Positions 32,867 to 43,379 of a stretch of 64,000 nt of DNA are shown here, in pieces. Within the stretch, counting starts at the first letter, position 1. The number at the start of each line of letters is the position of its first letter. The stretch is from Rebecca billardiae RCC1528 (lineage: Eukaryota; Haptophyta). The stretch is from positions 186,001-250,000 of the forward strand of contig OZ251243.1 in NCBI GenBank assembly GCA_965240325.2, in the 5' to 3' direction. Below the pieces are notes generated by a model, which made no database searches, was not told where the DNA came from, and saw only the letters and a program-made list of their open reading frames with translations. The translations under genes and the position numbers were made by a program.

Positions 32867-35800
32867 ATGCGCGCGACCGCGCGCGCGGGCATCGCGATCG
32901 TCGTGGTGGCCTACGCCGCCCTCCTGCCGCGCGCCGCCGCCGACGGCGCCGTGCGCGCCGTCCTCGAGGCGGCCACGCCGCGCGGCGCGCCGCTCGGCGC
33001 GGCGGGCGCGCTCACGCTGCGCGGCGCGGGCTTCGCCGCCACGCCCGGCGGCGGCGACAGCTGCGCGTTCGGGCCTGTGGCGGAGGCCGGGGGCGCGTTC
33101 GCGGCGCTCGCGACCACCGCCGCCGCCGTGCTCTCCGCCGACGAGGCCACGTGCGCGCTGCCGGCGGGCGCGGGGCTGGGCGCGGGCGTGTACGAGGTGC
33201 GGCTCACGCTCGACGGCGGCGCGCACGTCGTGCCGCCGCTCTTCGACGCGGTGAGCGTCGAGCTGTACGAGACGAGCGCGCTGCGCGTCGACGCGCTCCA
33301 CCCGCCCGCCGGCCCCGTCGGCGGCGGCACCGTCGTCACGCTCTCGGGCGCGGGCTTTGCCGAGTACGGCGAGGGCCAGCTGTGCTGCGTGCTGCCCGCC
33401 GTGGACCCGCTCGCGTGCGCCGCGGCGGCGACGCTGCTGCCCGAGCTCGGCGGCGCGAGCCGCGCGCGGTGCACGCTGCCCGCCGCGCCCGACGGCGCGC
33501 CGACCACGCTCGCCCTCGAGCTCTCGCTCAACGGCGCGGCCGCGGGCAGCACCTCCGCCTCCGCGCGGCAGTTTGCCTACTACGCAGAGCCAAGCGTCAC
33601 CGGACTGATCGGCGGCGAGTCCGGGCCGTTCGGCAGCGGGACGGCGGTCGTCGGCTCGGGGTTCGACGCGCTCGACGCGCTGGGCCTCACCCCGCTCCTC
33701 CGCGTCGCCTTCGGCACCAACGTCGCGCCCGCGCCCTCGGCCGTCACGTCGGAGCAGATCTTGCTCAACACGCCGCTGCAGGGCGCGCAGGGCGCGGCCG
33801 CGGTGCGCGTCGCGCTCAACGGGCAGCAGTTCGCGCCGGCGGCGAGCGGCGTGTCCTACACGTTCATCGGCGTGCACGCGCCCGTGCTGCTCCGCGCGCG
33901 CTTCAGCGACGACGCCACCGCGCTCCGCCTCGAGTTCGACGCGCAGCCGACCGACCGCGCGCGCATGGGCGCCGGCCTCTCTGCGTGTTCGGCGGTGCTC
34001 GACGACGACAGCGTCGCGCTCGTGCGCGGCGGCGCGGCGTCGGCGCCGCTCTGCTCGTGGGCGTCGGACACGGTGCTGGTCGTGCAGCTCACGCCGGCGA
34101 CGAGTATCGCGCCCGGCTCCATCCTCGCCGTGCGCGACGGCGTCCTCGCCCCCGCCTCGTGCTCGCCGGCGTGCGACGAGGCAGACCTCGGCGTCGGGCT
34201 GCGCGCGGCCGTGGACGTGGACGCGCCGTGCGGGCCGGAGGCGCCGTGCCCCGTGCCCGCCGCCGCGCTGAGCGCGCCCGCGATGCTCTCGGCGTGCGCG
34301 AACGAGACGGTGCGCCTCGACGCCTCCGCCTCCTCCGGCGCGGGCATCAAGCCGCTGGCGTACGCCTGGGCGGTCGACCGCTCCGTCTCGGACGCGCCCG
34401 AGGCCGAGGTGGCGGCGGTGGAGGCGCAACTGGCCGCGCTGCCGCCCGCCGCGTCGGTGGCGAGTCTGACGATGCCGGCGGGCGGCAGCGTGTGGGGCTT
34501 CGCGCTGCGCGTGAGCTCCTTCCTCGGCGCCACCTCCGAGCCCGCGTTCTGGGCGCTCCCGCGCTCGGCCGCGCCCTCGCCGCAGCTCTCGATCGACGGT
34601 CCGGCCGTGCGCTCGGTGCGCGCCGCCGCCGCCGTCTCCGTCGTGGCGGACCTGCGGCTGGCGCTGTGCTGGCCCGCGGCGCTGGGCTCGGAGGTGTCGT
34701 ACGCGTGGGAGGTGCTCAACGTCACGCACACGGCGAGCGGGCAGCCCGCCGCGCCCGGCGCCGCGCTCCTCCCCGACCTCTCCGCCGCGCGCACCGCGGA
34801 GGCGCTCCTGCCCAAGTTCTCGACGAGCGCCGGGTACGCGTACACGCTGCGCGCGACCGCGACAATGGCCGCGCAGCCCGCGGCGCGCGCGGCGGCGAGC
34901 GTGCAGCTGCGCGTGGTGCAGCAGCCGCTGCGCGCGGTGATCGCCGGCGGCGACCGCCGCGTCGGCGCGTCCGAGCCCCTCGCCATCGACGCCTCCGCCT
35001 CCGCCGACCCCGACGTGTCCGGCGGCGGCGCGGCGACTCTAGGCTACAGCTGGCGCTGGATCGCGCCAACCGATAAGGGTCTGGGCGCGAGCGCGGCCGC
35101 GGACGAGAGCGTCGGCGCGGCGCTGGCGGACGCGGCGGCGGGCGCGAGCACGTCCACCTTCGCGCTCCCCGCGCTCACCCTCGAAGTCGGCCGCGAGTAC
35201 GCGCTGCAGCTCGCCGTCTCCAAGCCCGGCCGCGCGCCCGCGCACGCGGCCGTCAGTCTGACCGTCGTCGCGGGCTCGGTGCCCGCCATCGTGTTCGCGC
35301 CGCTGGCGGAGAGCGTCTACCTGGCGGAGTACCGGCTGCCCACGTCGCCGCGCCTCGCGATCTCCACCTCGCTCGACCCCGCCTCCGCCGCGCTCGCCGC
35401 GAGCGGCGTGCTCACGTACAGCTACGCGTGGCGCGCGATGCTCGTCGGCGCGGGCGGCGCGCTCGCCGACGCGGCCGTCGACCTTGCCGACGACGCGGCC
35501 GTCACGACGACCGGCGCGGCGGGGCCGAGCCTCGCGTTCCGCTCGGGCGCGCTCACGCCGGGCGCGCTGTACGCGTTCGAGCTGACGGTGAGCGGCGCCG
35601 ACCAGCCCGCCGTCGCCTCCGTCCGCGTGCAGATCCACCAGCCGCCGAGCGGCGGGCTCGTGAGCGTCTCGCCCGCCGCGGGCGTCGCGCTCAAGACCCC
35701 GTTCGACCTTGGCACCACCGAGTGGGTGCTGGGCAGCGCGGACGCGGGGCCGCTGGCGTTCACGTTCTCGCACGCGCTGCGCGCCGGCGCGGGCTCGGGC

Positions 35801-38800
35801 GCGCTGCTGCTCACGCCGTACGAGCCCCTCGGCGGCGAGCGCGCCGCGCCGTGGCTGTACAGCGCCGTGCTGCCCGCGGGCAACCGCAGCGTGGGCGCGC
35901 GCGCGTGCGACGCGCTCGGCGCGTGTGGCTTCGCGAGCGCCGGCGCGAGCGTGGCGCCGCTGCGCGACGAGGAGCGCGAGCAGGCGCTGACCGACGGCGC
36001 CGCCGCCGCCGAGGGCGCCGCCGCCTCCGGCCTCCCCGCCGCCGCGTACCAGCTCGTCCGCGCGCTCGCCGAGGAGCTGACGCGCGCCGCGCCCAACCGC
36101 ACCGCGGGCGCGGGCGGCGCGGCGGCGGTCGACGGCAACACGCTCGTCGAGCTGTCGGCGCTGGCGGCGGCGGCGGGCGGCGGGAGCACGAGCGAGGCGC
36201 GCGCGCAGGTCGCCTCGGTGCTCGCCACCGTCCTCGGCTCGGGCGGCGCCGCCTCGCTCGGCGGCTCCGCCCTCGCCTCGGGCGCCGCGCAGGTGGCGAA
36301 CGTGAGCGCCGCCGCCGTCGAGACGGGGCTCGAGGGCGACGCGCTCGGCTCGCTCGTCAACGCCATCGACGGCGCGCTGGGCGGCGCGCTGGCGAGCGAG
36401 ACGGGGCTCTCGCCGAGCGAGACGGAGGCGATCGGCCGCTCGATCTCGCTCATGTCCGCCTCGCTCGGCCGCGCGCTCCTCGCCGGCGCGCTCTCGGGCG
36501 AGGCGGCCGCGCACGCTGTGGGCGAGTCGCTCAACGTGACGTCGGCGCGTCGGCGCGCGGCCGAGCTCGCCGACGCGACGCTGGCGGGCGCGGGCGGCGT
36601 GGGCGCGGTGAGCGTCTCGGCCGCGGCGGTCGAGCTGGCCGCGTCGTCGCTCGCCGAGGGCGAGGACCTCTCCGTCGTCCTCTGGACCTCCGAGGTCAAC
36701 GTGCACGACGCGCCGAGCGCGGACGGCTCGGCCGGCGGCGGCGGCGGCGCGTCGCTGGGCGGCCTGCGCACGCGTGTCTTCTCAGTCACGCTGCTCTCGG
36801 CGTCGGGCGAGACGGAGCTGGCGATCTCCGGGCTGGGCGCGGGCTCCGAGCTGATCATCGAGATCCCGCGCGCGCCCGGCGCCGCCGCCGCCGCCGCTGG
36901 CACCGCCGACGAGTGCCGCTCTTGGTCCGAGGCGCAGGGCGCGTGGACGGCCGACGGGTGCGTTACGCTGGGCGCGCGCTCGACCGAGGAGAGCCTCGTG
37001 TGCGCGTGCTCGCACCTCACCGACTTTGCGGGGGTGGCGGTGCCGAAGGACGAGGCGGAGGTGGCAGACCAGGTGGAGGCGGTGAAGGTGAACAAGGTCG
37101 ACGACGACGACGCGCGCACCATCCTCGAGCCCGAGGCCGCCAACGGCCAGATCCACATCGTCGTCTACTGCGTCTCGGCTGCCAACGCTCTGTGCCTTCT
37201 GCTCGCGTGCTGCCTCGACCGCCGCTCCGCCAAGGCGCTCGAGGCGGCGAAGGGCGCGGGCGGGGGCAAGCCGGTGCTCGCGCCGTCGTCCGCGGGCGGC
37301 TCCTCCGTCCTCTCCTCCCTCTCCATCTCGCTCGCCACCACGCGCACGGGCTCCATCATCTCCTCGGGGCTGTCCTCGGGCACGTCCACGCGGCGCAACT
37401 CGTGCGGGGTGGGCGCGGTCAACCCGGCGGGCGGCGGCGGCGGTGGCGGCGGTGGCGGCGGGTCGAGCGGCGGCGTGGGCAGCATGCGCAGCGCGGCGAC
37501 GCGCGCGCCGCCGCAGCTCGACGTGTCGGGCCGCGGGCCGCTCGGCTCCGGGCCCCCCACGCCGCCCACCACCGCTCCGCTCGTGGACGCCACCGGCATG
37601 ACAGCGATGCAGCGCGTGCGCGCGCGCAAGGCGCAGGACGCGGTGCTCAGCGCGGCGGGCGCGGAGGCGGAGGAGGAGGGCGCGCCCGCGCCCGAGCAGC
37701 GCGCGGGCGAGGCGGACGGGGGCCCCGCCGAGCCGGCCGACGCGCGGCCGGGCAGCAGCGGCAAGTGGCCCGCGCGCGCCGCCGCGCCCGCGTCGGCGTC
37801 GGCGGCGGTCACGCCGATCAACACGGCCGCGGCGGCCGCGGCGGGCGCCGCCGGCGGCGGCCAGCTCTCGTCGCCGTCCGGGCGGGAGGACTCGGCGCGC
37901 GTGCTGCCGCTCGTGCCGCTCTCGCGCTCGGCGTCGTCGATCTTCTCGCCGCGCGCGCTCTACACCCTCGACCGCGTCGCCTCCGAGCACCCCATCCTGG
38001 CCCTCTTCCGCGCGCCCGACGGCGTGACGCGCCGCTCCGAGCTCGTGCAGACGCTCTTCAACACGCTCGCGCTCGAGATGGCGGTGGAGGCGCTGATCTT
38101 CAACGCGGACGCGGAGGCGGGCGGCGCGGGGCAGCGCGGCGTGGGGCTGCTCACGCTGCTGCTGTACGCGCTGCTCGTCGCCGCCATCGCCGTCCCAGCC
38201 CTGATGCTCTTCCGCGCCATCTGGTGGCTAGGACGCACACGCGCGCGCGAGCCGCCGACCGAGCGGCTGTACCGCGCGCTGTCGCACGAGAGCGCGCGGC
38301 GGCAGGGCTCGTTTGGCGGCGGCGGCGCGGCGGCGCGGCCGGCGGGCGGCGCCGGGCCGGGGCGCGCGAGCGTGGAGCGCTTCGAGCGCGTCGACGAGGA
38401 CGCCGCGCTCGAGGACGCCGCCGCCGCGCCCGCTGCCGACGGATCCGAGCGCGCCTCGCCGCCGCCCACGCCGCCGCCCATCTCGCCGCCGCGCGGCGCG
38501 GGCGGCGGCGGCGGCTTTGGCGGCGGCGGCGCGTCCGCGGCCTGCTCGCCGTGCCTCTCCTCGCCGGTCTCGCAGTCGTCGGGCTTCCGCGTCTCGCGCC
38601 TGCCGCGCTTCTCGCGCGCGTCGCGCGCGTCGCGCGACTCCCGAGACTCGCGGCTCGTCGAGCTCACCCCCGCCGAGCTCGCCATGCTGCAGGCCGCGCT
38701 CTCGGAGGTGGAGATCCACACGATCGCGGACAACTTCCGCGCGCACGCGAGCCGCCACCTGTCCGAGCCCACGTCGGTCGTCGCGCCGCGCTCGCCCGCG

Positions 38801-39394
38801 CCGCCGCCGGGCGGCGCGGGCGGCGGCGGCGCGGGCGGCGGCGGCGCGGCGGCGGCGGCGCCGTCGCCGCCCAAGAAGAGCGCAGAGGTCTTCACGATCG
38901 ACGCGGCCGGCCTGGACAAGATGCTCGTCGCCAACCACGCGCGCGTGCCCGCGCCGCTACTCCGCCGGCTCACGCGCGATCTCGACCTGAGCCACGACGG
39001 CTTCGTCGACGAGGCCGACTTCTTCTTCTGGTACGCGCGCAAGAAGCAGCTGGCGCGCGCGGTCGCACCGCTCTCGGCCGCGCTCTCGCGCTGCGCGCTG
39101 CCCGAGCCGCTCCGCCCGCCGCTCGCCTGGCTCGCCATGCTCGCCATCTACGCCGGCCTCTGCATCACCCTGCTCATGCTCGCGGCCGCGCTCGGCGCCG
39201 AGGCCACCGACGCCATGCTGCGCTCGTGGGCCGTGGCGCTCGTGTACACGTTTGTGGCCCAGGAGCCAGTCGTGCTCTTCGCCTCGTCGCTGCTCAAGGG
39301 GTTGATTGCGGGGCTCACCTCGCTCGACATGATCACCAAGCTCGGCGCCGTGTGCGAGAAGGCGCTCGGCGCGGTCTGCTTCCTCTTCCAGTAG
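32867..39394 (+). CDS. TIG-REJ-GPS polycystin-1-like membrane protein (compact paralogue)
   Basis: A single uninterrupted frame encodes 2,175 residues. A signal peptide (MRATARAGIAIVVVAYAAL) leads directly into three TIG domains (about 28-330), near-identical over long stretches to those of the giant protein (for example LRVDALHPPAGPVGGGTVVT). A REJ-like region follows (from about 460, CANETVRLDASAS), then a GPS motif CACSHLTDFAGV near 1380. The first membrane helix is near 1430-1450, helices 2-3 are near 1725-1790, an EF hand DLSHDGFVDEAD is near 2045, and helices 4-5 are near 2087-2143. The cytoplasmic loops are rich in Ser, Pro and Gly. It lacks the RCC1 propeller and proline stalk. The family is known for GPS autoproteolysis and receptor or channel roles; the ligand is unknown. 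Lack of introns fits retention of only the last-exon part of the giant gene, or the reverse. Confidence 0.8.
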   Translation: MRATARAGIAIVVVAYAALLPRAAADGAVRAVLEAATPRGAPLGAAGALTLRGAGFAATPGGGDSCAFGPVAEAGGAFAALATTAAAVLSADEATCALPAGAGLGAGVYEVRLTLDGGAHVVPPLFDAVSVELYETSALRVDALHPPAGPVGGGTVVTLSGAGFAEYGEGQLCCVLPAVDPLACAAAATLLPELGGASRARCTLPAAPDGAPTTLALELSLNGAAAGSTSASARQFAYYAEPSVTGLIGGESGPFGSGTAVVGSGFDALDALGLTPLLRVAFGTNVAPAPSAVTSEQILLNTPLQGAQGAAAVRVALNGQQFAPAASGVSYTFIGVHAPVLLRARFSDDATALRLEFDAQPTDRARMGAGLSACSAVLDDDSVALVRGGAASAPLCSWASDTVLVVQLTPATSIAPGSILAVRDGVLAPASCSPACDEADLGVGLRAAVDVDAPCGPEAPCPVPAAALSAPAMLSACANETVRLDASASSGAGIKPLAYAWAVDRSVSDAPEAEVAAVEAQLAALPPAASVASLTMPAGGSVWGFALRVSSFLGATSEPAFWALPRSAAPSPQLSIDGPAVRSVRAAAAVSVVADLRLALCWPAALGSEVSYAWEVLNVTHTASGQPAAPGAALLPDLSAARTAEALLPKFSTSAGYAYTLRATATMAAQPAARAAASVQLRVVQQPLRAVIAGGDRRVGASEPLAIDASASADPDVSGGGAATLGYSWRWIAPTDKGLGASAAADESVGAALADAAAGASTSTFALPALTLEVGREYALQLAVSKPGRAPAHAAVSLTVVAGSVPAIVFAPLAESVYLAEYRLPTSPRLAISTSLDPASAALAASGVLTYSYAWRAMLVGAGGALADAAVDLADDAAVTTTGAAGPSLAFRSGALTPGALYAFELTVSGADQPAVASVRVQIHQPPSGGLVSVSPAAGVALKTPFDLGTTEWVLGSADAGPLAFTFSHALRAGAGSGALLLTPYEPLGGERAAPWLYSAVLPAGNRSVGARACDALGACGFASAGASVAPLRDEEREQALTDGAAAAEGAAASGLPAAAYQLVRALAEELTRAAPNRTAGAGGAAAVDGNTLVELSALAAAAGGGSTSEARAQVASVLATVLGSGGAASLGGSALASGAAQVANVSAAAVETGLEGDALGSLVNAIDGALGGALASETGLSPSETEAIGRSISLMSASLGRALLAGALSGEAAAHAVGESLNVTSARRRAAELADATLAGAGGVGAVSVSAAAVELAASSLAEGEDLSVVLWTSEVNVHDAPSADGSAGGGGGASLGGLRTRVFSVTLLSASGETELAISGLGAGSELIIEIPRAPGAAAAAAGTADECRSWSEAQGAWTADGCVTLGARSTEESLVCACSHLTDFAGVAVPKDEAEVADQVEAVKVNKVDDDDARTILEPEAANGQIHIVVYCVSAANALCLLLACCLDRRSAKALEAAKGAGGGKPVLAPSSAGGSSVLSSLSISLATTRTGSIISSGLSSGTSTRRNSCGVGAVNPAGGGGGGGGGGGSSGGVGSMRSAATRAPPQLDVSGRGPLGSGPPTPPTTAPLVDATGMTAMQRVRARKAQDAVLSAAGAEAEEEGAPAPEQRAGEADGGPAEPADARPGSSGKWPARAAAPASASAAVTPINTAAAAAAGAAGGGQLSSPSGREDSARVLPLVPLSRSASSIFSPRALYTLDRVASEHPILALFRAPDGVTRRSELVQTLFNTLALEMAVEALIFNADAEAGGAGQRGVGLLTLLLYALLVAAIAVPALMLFRAIWWLGRTRAREPPTERLYRALSHESARRQGSFGGGGAAARPAGGAGPGRASVERFERVDEDAALEDAAAAPAADGSERASPPPTPPPISPPRGAGGGGGFGGGGASAACSPCLSSPVSQSSGFRVSRLPRFSRASRASRDSRDSRLVELTPAELAMLQAALSEVEIHTIADNFRAHASRHLSEPTSVVAPRSPAPPPGGAGGGGAGGGGAAAAAPSPPKKSAEVFTIDAAGLDKMLVANHARVPAPLLRRLTRDLDLSHDGFVDEADFFFWYARKKQLARAVAPLSAALSRCALPEPLRPPLAWLAMLAIYAGLCITLLMLAAALGAEATDAMLRSWAVALVYTFVAQEPVVLFASSLLKGLIAGLTSLDMITKLGAVCEKALGAVCFLFQ

Positions 39395-40063
39395 CGGCGC
39401 ACGCCCGCGGCGCGCGCCGGCCACACGGCACCGCTCCGCACGCACGCGGCCGCAGCGCGCCGCGCCCACGACCCTCCATCAAGGCCCCGCACCCGCACCG
39501 CCCAAGGACACACCCAAGGACACCCCCACGCACGCAAGGCCCGGCATGCGCTCCTCGCGGTTCGCACGCACGCCCCGCTCTCAACGGCGGCCTGCTGCCG
39601 GCCTCCGTGGCCGCCGCCGGCCCGCCAGCCGGCCGGCCGCCGCGCGCGCCGAGCGCGCGCGCGGCACACACACGTGTCTCCCCGCATGCTCCACGGTCTA
39701 CCCCGCACATGTCTCGCAAGCTGCGCACGCCGCGCACGCGCCGCGGCCCGACGCTGGCCGCCGCTGTGCTGCGCTTCTTCGTGTCGCTTGCCCCGGCGGC
39801 CGGCGCGGCGGCCTCGCCGCGCCGCGCCGCCTGCCATGCCAAGCGCTCGCTCGCTGCTCCCGCATCGTCGCATCGTCATCGTCGCATATATCGACGTATG
39901 TCGGGTCGAGCGCAGTGCCTCTTGCCGCCCCCGCCTGGCGGCTCATCGCAGCATATCCGTGTCGCGGTGTGACCCGTGTCGACGACGCACTCGAGTCGCC
40001 AGCGTCACTCCGCCGCGCGGCCTGCCCGCGCGAATTATTATTTTTTATTCATCCAGCATGCAG

Positions 40064-40156
40064 TTATTTAATATATATATATATATATATTATAATATAT
40101 AATTTTGCTGCGCCGTAGTCGGCCCCGCCGTAGAGTACCGTAGCGCAGCTAAGTAG

Positions 40157-40201
<45 letters not shown>

Positions 40202-40236
40202 TACTATATTGAATATATATATATATCGGCAGCGCA
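40064..40236. repeat. (TA)n microsatellite islands
   Basis: Two AT-dinucleotide runs (about 40064-40107 and 40158-40236) separated by mixed sequence, standing out from the GC-rich surroundings. Likely cruciform-prone and length-variable. Confidence 0.9.
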
Positions 40237-41224
40237 TATATATATGTCTAGCCGTCCTCGGAGCGCCTGCGCCATCCAGATGCAGCGAGGAGGCGAGGCA
40301 CACGCCGGGCAGGGCGGAGCCACGCGGCGAGAGACCAGACTCTATACATTGTATGGGATTTTTGTTCCTCGAAACAAAGTGCGAGCGGCAGCCAGCGCTC
40401 GGACCGAGCGCGCGGCAGGACCAGCTTGGACGACGCAGCTCGAGAGCCGCCAAGCCACACGACAGCGAGGCACGAAGGACATCGCGCACAGGGCGCCTCG
40501 AAGCTGCGGGCCGCCGGAAACAGCTGCAGCCATCAGGACAGTGGGCGCTTCCGACGGGTGCTCGCTGCGAGTGAGCGGGAGGCATGCAGCAGCGACGGTA
40601 ACGGTTGGCTCGGCGCCTGATGAAAAACCCAGTTCACGAATTGGCCGTCCTGACCGCCATGCCAACCATGCCTAGTTAGCCTATGGCCCAGGAGCAGCGC
40701 AGTGAGTAGGTCGTTCTAGGCCGCCGTGCGTGCACACAGAGCACGGGCTCGAAAGTCCCTTGTGGCACGATGAGAAGAGGGTGGCCAAGATGGCAGCCGG
40801 ACTTGAGCTCGGCCGCCTGGCTCAGGCTGAATGGCAGGCAGGTGTTGATACGGCGCATTGCGCTCCCACCGTCCTCTTAGACAGCAATCAGTTATTGTGC
40901 CAATAACCCCACATATATGGCAGCAGGCGGGCTGATCGGCGGATGACTCGGCCTCGGAGCCGCGGCCTGGCCGCTGGCGGCGCGGCCTCGCCGGTGCCCT
41001 CGGGTCTCGGGAGCTGGCGGCGTGATGTCGATGCATTGATGCGCCGGCGAGCCGTATATATAGGCATAGTGACGATGCGCATGGGCACGCCATCATGATC
41101 AGCTCCAGGACGACGGCGCGGTTTCGGCCGCGGCGGCGGGATGCGCGAGTTGTGCTCTCGATGGCCTTTGGTTGGCGCCGAGCGTTGCTGCAGTGCGTCG
41201 CGCGAGAGGGCCTGAGAGAGCCTG

Positions 41225-41338
41225 CTGCCGCACTCAGATGGTGCCGGTGCTGACGACCGTGCGAGGCCCCTTGGCGAGACCCTGCCGCACTCAGATGGTG
41301 CCGGTGCTGACGACCGTGCGAGGCCCCTTGGCGAGACC
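41225..41338 (+). repeat. 57-bp perfect tandem duplication
   Basis: Positions 41225-41281 and 41282-41338 are identical as read (CTGCCGCACTCAGATGGTGC at each start). Non-coding; downstream of the PAP2 gene. Confidence 0.9.
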
Positions 41339-41560
41339 CAGCGCGCGCGCTCGCGCCGCCAGCGCGGAGGCCACGCGCCCGCCTGCCTGAGGCCGCCTGT
41401 GCGGGTGGCGGGCCGACAGACAGCCCGCGTGTGCCCCTGCCTGCGGCGGTGCCCGCTGCCTCGCGCTCGTCCGCTCGGCGCGGCTGCGGCCTGCAGCCGT
41501 GTGGTGGCCCAGGGCAGCGCTGCCGCGCACCGCGGCGGGGCGCGCGCGCGCCCGGCGGGC

Positions 41561-42475
41561 TCAGCCGTAGTAGTGCTTGCCGCCCGCGAGCTCGGGCGGC
41601 AGCGGGGGCTGCAGGCTGACGACGCCCTTGCGCCCGAGCACGAACACGCCCATGCACAGCGCCAGCCCCGCGCCCCCGAACGATTGCCACGGCGCCACCG
41701 CGTGGAGCGCCAGCGTCGCGCCCGCACCGATCGCCGCGCCCACGACGACGTCGAGGAGGTGGTGCGCCCAGATGTACATGCGGCCGTACGAGGAGAGCAG
41801 CATGGGCAGCCACACGAGCCAGCTCCCGCCGCCCGTCACCAGCCACAGCACCGTCGACGCCACCGCGCCGCCGCACGCGTCCCCTGAGGGGAACGACTCG
41901 ATGGCCGTGTACCCCGTGCACAGGTGTTCGTGCAGCGGGAGCAGCCGCGCGTCGGCGAGGGCGTCGCGCCCGGGCATCGAGATGCACGGGCGCTTGCGCG
42001 CGAACACCGTCTTCACCAGCGTGCCCGCCAGCACGCTGTACCCCCACGACGCGATGTAGAAGCTCGCCGCCTGCGCGGCGCGCTGCTCGCGCGCGAGCGC
42101 GCTCGCGAGCCCAAACGAGCAGAGCACCGCGACGTACGGCCTCCACCAGAGCAGGCCGCGGTCGGCGCGGCGCATGAGCACGGCGCAGAAGAGCACGAGC
42201 GCGCAGAGGAACACACCCGCCGCCGCGAGCAGCAGCCCGACGTTGCCCGGCTCGGCGGCGGCGGCGAGCAGCAGCGGCGCGCTGCCGAGCGAGGTGGTCG
42301 TCGTGCCAAACCAGGTGCCCGGCACGGCGAGGGGCAGCTCGAGCAGGCCGAGCTGCCAGCTGAACGCCAGATGGTACGACACCCACTTGTCCGCGCGGTC
42401 GAGCAGGCACCCTTCCCGCCACAGCCCGATCTGCGCCGGCGGCCGTGCGGAGGGCATCTTGCGCGACGCGCACAT
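41561..42475 (-). CDS. PAP2-family membrane phosphatase-like protein with altered PSGH motif
   Basis: The 304-residue protein has the phosphatidic-acid-phosphatase type 2 layout. The first motif is KTVFARKRP (KxxxxxxRP form), the second reads FPSGDA where PSGH is usual, and the third is GRMYIWAHHLLDVVVG, matching the R-x5-H-x3-D core. About six hydrophobic segments surround them, as in six-helix lipid phosphatases or glucose-6-phosphatase-like enzymes that dephosphorylate lipid or sugar phosphates. The His-to-Asp change in motif 2 removes a residue normally important for catalysis, so activity may be altered or lost. The start is the first ATG in the frame; the frame extends upstream without one. 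A foldback element begins 39 bases upstream of this ATG, so the promoter or 5' UTR may be displaced or supplied by the element. Confidence 0.75.
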   Translation of the reverse strand: MCASRKMPSARPPAQIGLWREGCLLDRADKWVSYHLAFSWQLGLLELPLAVPGTWFGTTTTSLGSAPLLLAAAAEPGNVGLLLAAAGVFLCALVLFCAVLMRRADRGLLWWRPYVAVLCSFGLASALAREQRAAQAASFYIASWGYSVLAGTLVKTVFARKRPCISMPGRDALADARLLPLHEHLCTGYTAIESFPSGDACGGAVASTVLWLVTGGGSWLVWLPMLLSSYGRMYIWAHHLLDVVVGAAIGAGATLALHAVAPWQSFGGAGLALCMGVFVLGRKGVVSLQPPLPPELAGGKHYYG

Positions 42476-42513
42476 TGCCGCTCTTTGGAAGCTCTTTGGT
42501 GCAGCTTGAGTGA

Positions 42514-43367
42514 GAGGGAGCACGGCCGAACTCGGACTCGTGTGAAGGTCCCTCCCACTGGGACCTTCACACGTCTCGAGGGACCTTCACACGTTCGACG
42601 AGTGAAGGTCCCTCCGCTGGCGCCGCCCGTTGGCGCTGGATGGGATGGCCGCGTGCGTGCGCGAGCGCCCGCCTCGCGTCGCGCGCCCCGCGCGCAGAGC
42701 GCGCGCTCGGCCGCGCGCGACGCGGCGGAGTCGAGGCTGACATGCCCCTGGCCCACTTCGCGCCGCGCAACGCCGCCCACGCCCATCGCCGCTCGCACGC
42801 GCAGGCCTGCCGCGCACGGCTTGGGCTTTTCAGCACAGGCTGGCGGCGGCGCGCCGGGCCGAGGGCTCGGCCAGTGTTGTGCCCCTCGGCCAGGCCGAGA
42901 CTTGGCGGAGGCGCGGGTAGTGCCATCGCCTGCCCAGATCCCGGGCCTCACCGTCAGAGTGTGCACGCGAGGCGCGCTGTCGTGGTCGACAGGTGAGGCG
43001 CCGCGTGCTCGCCCTCGAGCGGGCAGCGGACATACCGGCAGGCGCGCGCGCACACAGCGGGGCTGTCGAGCTGCTTCCGGCTGGGTAGATCGACGGCGCA
43101 TGCCCTGGCCCTGGTCTGGGAGGCGTGCGCGGGTTCGGAGGCCGGTGAACGCTCGGCGCGGACCCACGTGTCTTGCCGGGCACGGTTGCGCGACAGCTCT
43201 GCAGCCAGTCTCGAGGCTGAGTGGCATCAGAGCGCTTGCCGGCGTGCTGGCGGGCTCAGCCGCCGGGCCGATGCCCACGCCTTGGCCGGGATGCGACCGG
43301 CCTCCGCGTCCTCCGCAGCCGCCTGGAGCCGTCGACCCGCTGCCCACGGCCCGCGGCCGGCAGGCCG
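42514..43367 (+). repeat. Left inverted arm of foldback element
   Basis: It starts with GAGGGAGCACGG. At 42540-42620 several copies of GTGAAGGTCCCTC occur in alternating orientation, forming nested small palindromes that are typical of transposase-binding subterminal repeats. Differences from the right arm are few single-base changes near 43343-43367. Confidence 0.8.
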
Positions 43368-43379
43368 CTTGGCGGATGG

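Larger units (their letters stand above)
39395..41560. other. Intergenic region with AT islands and a 57-bp tandem repeat
   Basis: No gene could be supported. It contains the 3' end of the REJ/GPS gene, (TA)n islands at about 40064-40107 and 40158-40236, and a duplicated 57-base unit at 41225-41338. Open frames here are short and domain-free, and several merely translate the (TA)n tract into Tyr-Ile repeats. Confidence 0.6.

Noticed and set aside
35428-39972. Another 1,514-codon + strand ORF
   Set aside because: Shifted frame of the REJ/GPS gene; Arg/Ala-rich with no domain. The equal length to the previous ORF is coincidence.
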